This document shows, piece by piece, positions 1-5,352 of a stretch of 7,496 nucleotides of DNA (its first letter is position 1; every line of letters begins with the position of its first letter). The DNA comes from SAR324 cluster bacterium. GTDB lineage: Bacteria > SAR324 > JACQKK01. A program made the position numbers and the translations under genes. Location of the stretch: NCBI GenBank assembly GCA_027296185.1, contig JAPUJL010000458.1:1-7496 (forward strand), read 5' to 3'. Below the pieces are notes generated by a model, which was given only the letters and a program-made list of their open reading frames with translations, did not search any database and was not told where the DNA came from.

Positions 1-2
1 GG

Positions 3-257
3 TGGTTGCGCTGGCTGGTGGTGACCCCGGACATGCACCGGGTGCATCACTCGGTCGTCCGCGAGGAAACCGACAGCAACTACGGCTTCAACCTGCCCTG
101 GTGGGACCGCCTCCTGGGCACCTACCGCGCCCAGCCCGCCGCCGGCCACGAGGGCATGACCATCGGGCTGGACTACCTGCGCGAGGGGAAGTTTCTGCAC
201 TTGCACTGGATGGTGGCGCAGCCGTTCCTGGGAGCGACGCGCCCGGAATTGGAATAA
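3..257 (+). CDS. Sterol desaturase / fatty acid hydroxylase family protein, C-terminal fragment (5' end outside window)
   Basis: This is the last 84 residues of a gene that begins before the window; the reading frame is open to the left edge, so the TTG at position 6 is not a real start. The fragment contains the final histidine box HRVHH (codons 36-50) followed by the family's C-terminal signature, a Tyr-Gly-Phe-Asn stretch then WWDRLLGTYR. Family members are integral-membrane di-iron oxygenases that hydroxylate or desaturate lipids, using three histidine clusters to hold iron; only the last cluster is visible here. The family's usual substrate range is broad, so no specific lipid can be named. 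It ends in TAA and converges with the iron-transport operon 84 nt away. The gap 258-341 shows no hairpin followed by a T run, so I cannot place a terminator for either side. Confidence 0.85.
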   Translation, partial: WLRWLVVTPDMHRVHHSVVREETDSNYGFNLPWWDRLLGTYRAQPAAGHEGMTIGLDYLREGKFLHLHWMVAQPFLGATRPELE

Positions 258-341
258 CGGTACCACCGAGTCCCACCCGGGAAGAGGGATGCATGGGGTT
301 TCTCGATCCCCCGCGCGGTATCGTGTCCGGCGCCGGGAACG

Positions 342-1436
342 TTACGTCGCCGGAAAGCAGACCATCACGGGGGGATGGAAGCGGATCTGGACCTGGTCGC
401 CGGGGGAGAGAGTGAGGTGGCCGGGGAGGCTGGCCCGGATGTGGGTGCCGGAGGGCAGGGCCAGCTTGTAGAGGGTCTGGGCGCCCTGGAACTCCAGCCC
501 CACCACTTGAGCGGCGGCGCCCTGGCCATTTTCGCAAGGTTGGACGTAGCTGGGCCGCAGCTGCACGTCGAGCCGGGTGCCGTTGGGGGCGGAGAGGCCG
601 GGCGGCAGAGGATGGCTTCCCAGCTCGGTTACCACGAGATCGCCGTCGACCCTGCCGGGGATGAATTCGGAGAGCCCGACGAAGCTGGCCACGAGGCGGT
701 TTGCGGGGCGATGGAGGATGTCCTCGGGCGTCCCCGCCTGTTCCAGCCGGCCCTCGTTCATCACGGCGATGCGGTCGCCCAGGTTGATCGCCTCCTCCTG
801 GTCGTGGGTGACCAACAGCGAGGTGGCGCCGGACTGGCGCAGGACGGTGCGGAGCTCCTCCCGGATGCGCGCCCGTAGCGAGGTGTCCAGGTTGCTGAAG
901 GGCTCGTCCAGCAGAATCAGATCGGGCGCCCGGGCCAGGGCGCGGGCCAGGGCCACCCGCTGCTGCTGTCCGCCGGATAGCTCGTGGGGATAGCGCTCCT
1001 GCAGGCCGTGCAGACCGGTCAAGTCGTACAGCTCGTTCAGGGAGCGGCCGTAGCCGTTGGGCTCGCCCGAGCCCCAGCGGCGCCGGCCGAAGAGGCCCAG
1101 GGGCCCCCGGCCCCCTTCCAGTCCGAAGCGCACGTTCTGGGCCACGGTGAGGTGGGGAAACAGCGCGTAATCCTGAAAGACCATGCCGATGCGGCGCGCC
1201 TCGGGCGGGAGCACCAGGCCGGGGCGGCTGATCACCTCCCCCTCCTTGACGATCTCGCCGGCGTCGGGAGACTCGAACCCACAGACCAGCCGCAGCAGCG
1301 TGGTCTTGCCGCAGCCGCTGGGGCCGAGCACGTAGACCACCGATCCGGCGGCGATGGAGAGATCGAAGTCGTCGATCACCCACGGCCCCGGCTCGAACCG
1401 CTTGAACAACCCCCGAATTTTCAAGATCGGTTCCAT
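342..1436 (-). CDS. fbpC: Fe(3+) ABC transporter ATP-binding protein FbpC
   Basis: ATPase subunit of a ferric-iron importer, 364 residues from the ATG at 1436. That ATG shares its A with the TGA stop of the permease gene, which suggests translational coupling; a TTG one codon upstream is less likely. Residue numbers here count from the TTG, so subtract one for the ATG start. Visible motifs are Walker A GPSGCGKTT (39-47), Q-loop Gln89 in FQDYALFPH, signature LSGGQQQR (154-161), Walker B LILLDEP (174-180) and the H-loop His212 in THDQEEA. The C-terminal ~120 residues fit the TOBE-type regulatory domain of the iron/spermidine/molybdate group of importers. The stretch from about 108 to 135, between the Q-loop and the signature, is rich in Gly, Arg and Pro and appears about a dozen residues longer than in typical FbpC. 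The substrate call rests mainly on the neighbouring binding protein. It is the last gene of the operon. Confidence 0.9.
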   Translation of the reverse strand: MEPILKIRGLFKRFEPGPWVIDDFDLSIAAGSVVYVLGPSGCGKTTLLRLVCGFESPDAGEIVKEGEVISRPGLVLPPEARRIGMVFQDYALFPHLTVAQNVRFGLEGGRGPLGLFGRRRWGSGEPNGYGRSLNELYDLTGLHGLQERYPHELSGGQQQRVALARALARAPDLILLDEPFSNLDTSLRARIREELRTVLRQSGATSLLVTHDQEEAINLGDRIAVMNEGRLEQAGTPEDILHRPANRLVASFVGLSEFIPGRVDGDLVVTELGSHPLPPGLSAPNGTRLDVQLRPSYVQPCENGQGAAAQVVGLEFQGAQTLYKLALPSGTHIRASLPGHLTLSPGDQVQIRFHPPVMVCFPAT

Positions 1437-3043
1437 CAACTCGCCGCCGGCCGCGCGTCGCGAAATATGAGCAGCCCGAACAGGGGTGCGGTCACCGCGA
1501 TCAGTACCAGGGCCGCGGGCGCGGCCAGGGAATAGAACTCCTCGCTGGTCTCGATCCAGATGCGGACGGCCAAGGTATCGAACCCCAGCGGGCGGAGAAG
1601 CAGGGTTGCGGGCAGCTCTTTCATGCTGCTGACGAAGATCAGCACCCAGCCGGTGGCGATTCCCGTCTTGGCCAGGGGAAACACCACCCGCAGCAAGGCC
1701 CGGTGGAACGACGCCCCGCAGGTGCGCGCCGCCTCCTCCAGGTTGGGCTTGATCTGGTGGAAGGCGGTTTCCTGTGCCTGCAGCCCCTGGGGCAGGAACC
1801 GGATCAGGTAGGCCAGGATCACCACGCTCACGGTGCCGTAGAGCGGGGCCAGCAGATGGATGGAGATGAAAAGCACCCCCACGCCGATGATGGGACCCGG
1901 CAGCACATACCCGGCGTAGGAGGCGCGCAGGTAAACCTGATACAGCCGGTCCCGGTAGCGCGTGGCCAGATAAGCGACGGGCACGATCATGAACACCGAG
2001 AGCGTCGCGGCCATTCCCGAGGCGAACAGGCTGTTGAAGGTGTATTCCCAGAGCGCCGTGGGCAGCCCCTCCAGCTCGATCCCCTCCACGCTCCGGTAGA
2101 TCAGGAGGGCGATCACCACGCCGAAGGCCGAGCCGAAGACCAGCAGCAGGTAGCTCCAGATCGCCAGCGCACCGCGCCAGCTACAGCGCACCGGCTCCAT
2201 CCGCCGGTAGTGGCCGCCCGTCTGATAGAAGCGGCTGCGGCTGCGCGCCCGCCGCTCCTGCCAGAACAGCAGAGCGCTCATGGCGATCAGCACCAGGGCC
2301 AGCACCGAGGCGCTTACCCGGTCCGACCGCCCCACGAGCTCCAGATAGATGGCGCGGGTAAAAGTGGGGAAGCGCATCATGGACACGGCGCCGAAATCGG
2401 AGAAGACGTAGAGCACCACGAGGAACAGCCCCGCCATGATCGCCGGACGCTGTAAGGGCAGGGTCACGTGGAAGAAGCGCCTCCAGCGCGGCATGCCCTG
2501 GATGCGCGCCACCTCCTCGAAGGCGACGTTGTAGTTGGTCAGCGAGGCGCGTACCAGCAGGTACACGTAGGGAAACGTCGCCAGGCCCAGCACCCACACC
2601 ACCGCCGGGAAATGGCCGTAGAGCATGGGCAGGGCCGCCTCCGCGCCGAACAGCCCCTGCCACGCCCGCTGAGCCCATCCGCCGGGGAGGAACATCTCGG
2701 TGTAGGCGTAGGCCATGATGTAGGGCGGAATGCCCAGGGGCATGGCGAGCAGCCACGACCACATCCGCTTGCCGGGAAAGTCGTAGCGGGTCACCAGCCA
2801 GGCCAGCGAGACGCCGAGGCCGAACGTCATGGCTGCGGTCGCCAACGCCAGGGACACGGTATTGACCAGCAGTTGCGGGATGGTGGTGTCCCAGAGCCGC
2901 ACCCAATCCGCCCCTTCCGCCTGCAGGGCGTACCACGCGATGTAGAGCAGGGGCGTCACCATCAGCAGGGATATCCCCGCGCCGGCGACGGTCATGCCCA
3001 GGGGCCGGTGATAGTGCAACGGATGGAGGCGGGTCTCGGACAT
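1436..3043 (-). CDS. fbpB: Fe(3+) ABC transporter permease FbpB (fused two-domain)
   Basis: Inner-membrane channel of the iron importer, 535 residues, the usual length for FbpB-type permeases in which two binding-protein-dependent permease domains are fused. I count roughly twelve hydrophobic segments, about six per half (first half about 17-262, second about 293-527), joined by a basic linker (264-290, many Arg). Each half carries an EAA-type cytoplasmic loop that would contact FbpC: EEVARIQGMPRWRRFF (176-191) and EEAARTCGASFHRALL (436-451). The ATG at 3043 lies 22 nt after the fbpA stop and has no convincing Shine-Dalgarno sequence, so translation may depend on coupling to fbpA. The next in-frame Met, at residue 17, would cut into the start of the first hydrophobic segment and also lacks a good ribosome site. 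The 3' end overlaps fbpC by one base. Confidence 0.92.
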   Translation of the reverse strand: MSETRLHPLHYHRPLGMTVAGAGISLLMVTPLLYIAWYALQAEGADWVRLWDTTIPQLLVNTVSLALATAAMTFGLGVSLAWLVTRYDFPGKRMWSWLLAMPLGIPPYIMAYAYTEMFLPGGWAQRAWQGLFGAEAALPMLYGHFPAVVWVLGLATFPYVYLLVRASLTNYNVAFEEVARIQGMPRWRRFFHVTLPLQRPAIMAGLFLVVLYVFSDFGAVSMMRFPTFTRAIYLELVGRSDRVSASVLALVLIAMSALLFWQERRARSRSRFYQTGGHYRRMEPVRCSWRGALAIWSYLLLVFGSAFGVVIALLIYRSVEGIELEGLPTALWEYTFNSLFASGMAATLSVFMIVPVAYLATRYRDRLYQVYLRASYAGYVLPGPIIGVGVLFISIHLLAPLYGTVSVVILAYLIRFLPQGLQAQETAFHQIKPNLEEAARTCGASFHRALLRVVFPLAKTGIATGWVLIFVSSMKELPATLLLRPLGFDTLAVRIWIETSEEFYSLAAPAALVLIAVTAPLFGLLIFRDARPAAS

Positions 3044-3065
3044 GGGGTTCGACGCGGGTATGCGG

Positions 3066-4094
3066 CTACTGCAGTCCGACCGATTTGATCAGCGCCACCG
3101 CCTCGTCGATCGCCTCGACCTGCAGCGCCTGGCTCACCGGCGAGAACTTCACCGTCCCCGGCTGTGGCAACAACGGATGAGCGGGCACCGCCGGGCTGAC
3201 GGGAAACTCGTAGTTCACCTCCGCGAAAAGCTTCTGCCCCGCATCGGAGAGCACGAAATCCACGAACCGCCGGGCCGACGGGACGTTGTGCGCGTGACGG
3301 AGGATGGCCAGCCCCGACACCGTAACGGTGGCGCCGTGGGTCTCCTGGTCGGGATAGACGATCGCCAGGGGTAGAGCGGGGTTCTTGGCCAGCGCGCGGT
3401 AGTAGTAATATTGGTTGATCAACCCGATGGCCACCTCCCCCCGCGCCACCGCCGAGACCAGGGGCGTGTGCGTGGGGTAGACACTGTTGCCCGCGTTGCG
3501 CTTGATGCCCTCCAGAAAGCCGCGCACCCGCTCGGTGCCCTCCTGCTTGATCATCGCCGCCAGCCCGCCGATGAAGGAGGCGTTGGAGCTCACCGTGATG
3601 CCCAGTTGCCCCTCCCATTCCGGGTCGGCCAAATCCAGCATCGAGCTCAGCCGGGCCGGATCGACCCGATCCGTGTTGTACACGATCACCCGCGCCCGGG
3701 CCGAGGCGGCGATCCACGTGTCGTCCGGGCCGTGAAACTCCGGCGGCACCCGCTCTCCCGCGGGCGAGCGGTACGGCTGCAACAGCCCCCGGCGGCGGGC
3801 GATATCGAGCAGCCCCGCGTAGTTGGTGAGGAACACGTCCGCTTGGGTGCGCTCCCCCTCCTCCTCGATCCGGGTTAGAAGTTGGTTCGAGTCCCCCACC
3901 AGCGTTTGGGTGGCGATCCCCGTGGCCGCCTCGAACGCCTCCACGATGGGGCGCGTGAACCGCTCGCCCCGCCCCGAATAGATCACCAGCTCGTCCGCCG
4001 CCGCCAGCCAAGGCAGCGCAACGCCGCCGAGGAGCCCCAGCCACGCCGCACCGGCCGCCGCCCAAACCCTGGCGGGCATCGCTATCCTTTTCAT
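3066..4094 (-). CDS. fbpA: Periplasmic Fe(3+)-binding protein FbpA/FutA-like
   Basis: Substrate-binding protein of the iron importer, 342 residues. The frame is open to 4169, but the ATG at 4094 is preferred: it has GAGGGG seven bases upstream and begins a standard signal peptide (Lys2-Arg3, hydrophobic stretch about 10-31, likely cleavage after AAA33 before Asp-Glu-Leu). The mature protein starts with the family's ELVIYSGRGERF (35-46) and continues through VIVYNTD (137-143). The iron-ligand region is INQYYYYRALAKNP (226-239), corresponding to the tandem-tyrosine motif that coordinates Fe(III) in FbpA, FutA and related proteins. Tyr39 and Tyr139 are further candidate ligands by position. There is no lipobox Cys, so the protein should be soluble in the periplasm. 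It is the first gene of the operon and sits below a Fur-box-like palindrome. Iron is the likeliest substrate; another trivalent metal or an iron chelate cannot be excluded from sequence alone. Confidence 0.92.
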   Translation of the reverse strand: MKRIAMPARVWAAAGAAWLGLLGGVALPWLAAADELVIYSGRGERFTRPIVEAFEAATGIATQTLVGDSNQLLTRIEEEGERTQADVFLTNYAGLLDIARRRGLLQPYRSPAGERVPPEFHGPDDTWIAASARARVIVYNTDRVDPARLSSMLDLADPEWEGQLGITVSSNASFIGGLAAMIKQEGTERVRGFLEGIKRNAGNSVYPTHTPLVSAVARGEVAIGLINQYYYYRALAKNPALPLAIVYPDQETHGATVTVSGLAILRHAHNVPSARRFVDFVLSDAGQKLFAEVNYEFPVSPAVPAHPLLPQPGTVKFSPVSQALQVEAIDEAVALIKSVGLQ

Positions 4095-4101
4095 GGTTCT
4101 G

Positions 4102-4107
4102 CCCCTC
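4102..4107 (-). promoter_or_regulatory. Ribosome binding site of fbpA
   Basis: On the minus strand GAGGGG lies seven bases before the ATG at 4094. It decides the start, because the same frame stays open for a further 25 codons upstream with a Gly/Arg/Ser-rich, non-signal-like sequence. Confidence 0.7.
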
Positions 4108-4203
4108 GGTTTGCCGCCGGAGCACATCCATCCCGGTTCCGCCCGCCCCGATTCCCCGCTGCGGGCCACCCTTCCACTGCCGTTCGGCTGTATATCACAA
4201 CAC

Positions 4204-4218
4204 TGCGACTGAGTCTCA
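4204..4218 (-). promoter_or_regulatory. Candidate Fur box upstream of fbpABC
   Basis: The 15-base sequence TGCGACTGAGTCTCA is a 7-1-7 inverted repeat with six of seven arm positions symmetrical. It matches the Fur-box form TGAGAATnATTCTCA at 11 of 14 positions, and two of the three departures are a mirrored pair (AAT to ACT, ATT to AGT), so symmetry is kept. It lies about 110 nt upstream of the fbpA start and one gene away from a Fur-family regulator. The expected effect is iron-dependent repression of the importer. Location and symmetry are seen; binding is inferred. Confidence 0.5.
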
Positions 4219-4228
4219 TCCTAAGTTG

Positions 4229-4259
4229 ATCATAGCGCGTCTTGACCCCGGAACGCCAA
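4229..4259 (-). promoter_or_regulatory. Possible sigma70 promoter of the fbp operon
   Basis: On the minus strand TTGGCG (4259-4254) and TATGAT (4234-4229) resemble -35 and -10 elements, with four and five of six consensus bases. The spacer of 19 nt is longer than ideal. Transcription would start near 4222, placing the Fur-box-like palindrome over the initial transcribed region, a repressing position. An alternative -10, TAGGAT at 4223-4218, touches the palindrome directly. Either is a weak call, and both leave a leader of more than 100 nt before fbpA. Confidence 0.25.
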
Positions 4260-4281
4260 GAAACTTCTCATGGGTTGGGGA

Positions 4282-4307
4282 CGTGCCCCAGCGGAAGCCA
4301 GGGCACG
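4282..4307. other. Hairpin-forming inverted repeat in the fur-fbpA gap
   Basis: Arms CGTGCCC (4282-4288) and GGGCACG (4301-4307) are perfect complements. In a plus-strand transcript the loop could close further through GC/GC pairs (4291-4292 with 4297-4298) around a GGAA tetraloop. It lies downstream of fur and upstream of the proposed fbp promoter. There is no T run on either side, so it is not a standard intrinsic terminator. It might still act as an RNA 3' end or be a chance product of GC-rich DNA. Confidence 0.3.
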
Positions 4308-4364
4308 GCGGCGCCAGCCGCACTGCGCCCCCTGGTCCGCCGCGCTGGCCGCACGGGCCCCCCC

Positions 4365-4404
4365 GGCCCGCCGCGCCGCGCAAAGGGGCATCCTGGCGCG
4401 GGCC
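4365..4404. other. GC-rich foldback sequence downstream of fur
   Basis: The segments GGCCCG (4365-4370) plus CGCC (4374-4377) pair with GGCGCGGGCC (4395-4404), giving a ten-pair stem with one three-base bulge and a 17-nt loop. Around it, 4310-4410 is extremely GC-rich with runs of C. No gene in either direction looks real here: the short plus-strand frames are low-complexity Pro/Arg/Ala translations without ribosome sites. Possible roles are a Rho-independent-like 3' end lacking the T tract, or no role. Confidence 0.25.
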
Positions 4405-4483
4405 GCCGTAGCTGACCCTGACCTAGATCACGTATGGGAGGTTGCGGGGACGGGCCATCGTGGCGGCCGGACCGCCGGGGGCC

Positions 4484-5005
4484 TCAATTGGCGGTGCGGT
4501 GGCATTTGCCGCACAGGCCGAAGATGCGAAGGGAGTGGTAGCGTTCCGTGAAATCGAACTTCCCGCACACGTCGGACTGAATCTTCTCCAGCTTCTCGTT
4601 GTGGAACTCGATGATGTTTCCGCAGCGCAGGCAGATCAGGTGATCGTGGTGGGAGGCTTCATCGACGTGCTCGTAATAGGCCGCGTTCGTCCCGAAATCG
4701 AGCCGCTCCACCATGAGGCAGTCCTTGAGCAACTCGAGCGTGCGGTACACCGTCGCGCGGGAGACGCGCTGGCGGTTGCCCTTGAGCCGCTGGACAATCT
4801 CCTCCGCTTCGAAGTGGCCCGGGTTGGCGAGAATCTCGTCCACCACGGCCTCCCGCTGGCGGGTGAGCTTCAGCCGGCGGGCGGCGAGGAAATCCGCGAA
4901 CAACTGCTTTTGTACCTGGGGGCCCGGCCCGCCGCCCGTGCCGAGGGAAGGCGGACCGCCTCGGGATCGCGGCGCGGATGGAGAAGGTGGCGCTTTTCGC
5001 ATCAT
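4484..5005 (-). CDS. fur: Fur family transcriptional regulator (ferric uptake regulator-like)
   Basis: Metal-sensing DNA-binding repressor, 173 residues from the ATG at 5005, chosen because GGAG lies five bases upstream; ATGs at 5020 (weak ribosome site) and 5002 are alternatives. Numbering is from 5005. Residues 2-30 are a Pro/Gly/Ser-rich tail, longer than in E. coli Fur (148 residues total). The winged-helix part includes TRQREAVVDEIL (48-59) and recognition helix SRATVYRTLELL (82-93). The dimerisation and metal part has YYEHVDEASHHDHLICLRCG (110-129), with the family's Glu, HHDH and CxxC, and a second CxxC at Cys165/Cys168 suggesting a structural four-cysteine zinc site. The iron-importer operon immediately downstream on the same strand favours iron over zinc or peroxide sensing, but Zur or PerR cannot be excluded by sequence alone. 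Confidence 0.88.
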   Translation of the reverse strand: MMRKAPPSPSAPRSRGGPPSLGTGGGPGPQVQKQLFADFLAARRLKLTRQREAVVDEILANPGHFEAEEIVQRLKGNRQRVSRATVYRTLELLKDCLMVERLDFGTNAAYYEHVDEASHHDHLICLRCGNIIEFHNEKLEKIQSDVCGKFDFTERYHSLRIFGLCGKCHRTAN

Positions 5006-5010
5006 CAGCG

Positions 5011-5014
5011 CTCC
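5011..5014 (-). promoter_or_regulatory. Ribosome binding site favouring the inner fur start
   Basis: GGAG on the minus strand sits five bases before the ATG at 5005 and eight before the adjacent ATG at 5002. The outer ATG at 5020 has only a weak AGGC upstream, so the 173-residue form is preferred to the 178-residue one. Confidence 0.5.
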
Positions 5015-5117
5015 AGTCATGGGTGCCTGGCCGTCCAGCCCCTGGGTTTCATGGCCGGCGAGTCCGCTGGATGCCCCACCTTCACGATAGCAGAGGAGTT
5101 ACGCCATTTCCACGCCG

Positions 5118-5138
5118 AATTGATCCCGAATCTCAATT
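5118..5138. promoter_or_regulatory. Inverted repeat with weak Fur-box resemblance upstream of fur
   Basis: Perfect six-base arms AATTGA and TCAATT are separated by nine bases, in an AT-rich patch within GC-rich DNA about 115 nt before the fur start. The inner 15 bases (5121-5135, TGATCCCGAATCTCA) keep the outer TGA/TCA of a Fur box but match its core poorly. On the minus strand TTGAGA (5138-5133) resembles a -35 element, but I find no good -10 at the proper distance. It could be an autoregulatory site; this is tentative. Confidence 0.3.
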
Positions 5139-5154
5139 GGCGGCGGAGGGAGCA

Positions 5155-5307
5155 TTGGATTCTGCCCGGGTCCCCGCCGGGCAGCGCAGTTCGCGGGGCA
5201 TCACGGTCATGGGGAGCCCTGCCCCGACTCCTTCGACGGGGCGGCGAGGCCTCTCACCGGCGAGATCCGCCGCGTTTATCGCGGCTCGCCGCCGGTCCCG
5301 GAATGAC
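5155..5307. repeat. Palindrome-rich intergenic element with REP-like ends (candidate dispersed repeat)
   Basis: About 150 bp between the VWA gene and fur, opening with TTGGATTC and closing with CCCGGAATGAC, ends that resemble small palindromic repeats scattered in many proteobacterial genomes. Inside are several perfect inverted repeats: TGCCCGG/CCGGGCA (5163-5169, 5177-5183), CGGGGCA/TGCCCCG (5194-5200, 5220-5226), GCCCCG/CGGGGC (5221-5226, 5237-5242), GGCGGCGAG/CTCGCCGCC (5240-5248, 5285-5293) and, nested within it, CCGCG/CGCGG (5270-5274, 5280-5284). The second and third share an arm and exclude each other. No convincing gene is encoded. Possible roles are mRNA 3'-end stabilisation for the moxR-VWA transcript or a mobile repeat remnant. 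Repeat status cannot be proven from one copy. Confidence 0.45.
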
Positions 5308-5352
5308 ACCGCGGAAGCACCCGGGGCCCTGCGGAATAACCCCAGGACGATC

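Noticed and set aside
258..341. Possible bidirectional terminator between the converging genes (GGGG 295-298 with CCCC 308-311; palindrome CCGGCGCCGG 327-336)
   Set aside because: Stems are short and no T run follows on either strand.
88..1383. Long minus-strand open frame (431 codons) overlapping fbpC in another frame
   Set aside because: Translation is Arg/Pro/Gly/Ala-rich with no domain; it is the out-of-frame shadow of fbpC in high-GC DNA.
2992..4131. 379-codon minus-strand frame overlapping fbpA
   Set aside because: Low-complexity Gly/Arg/Ala translation; fbpA in the other frame has a signal peptide and clear family motifs.
4095..4169. N-terminal extension of fbpA to 4169
   Set aside because: It would bury the signal peptide behind 25 polar residues, and the inner ATG has a good ribosome site.
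4462..4476. GGCGG/CCGCC hairpin just after the fur stop as an intrinsic terminator
   Set aside because: Only five base pairs and no T tract on the minus strand.
4226..4551. Short plus-strand frames in the fur-fbpA gap
   Set aside because: Pro/Ala/Arg-rich translations, no ribosome sites, and partial overlap with fur antisense.
4483..5143. 12-base direct repeat CTCAATTGGCGG at 4483-4494 and 5132-5143, flanking fur
   Set aside because: A shared 12-mer is expected by chance about once or twice in 7.5 kb, and one copy covers the fur stop codon.
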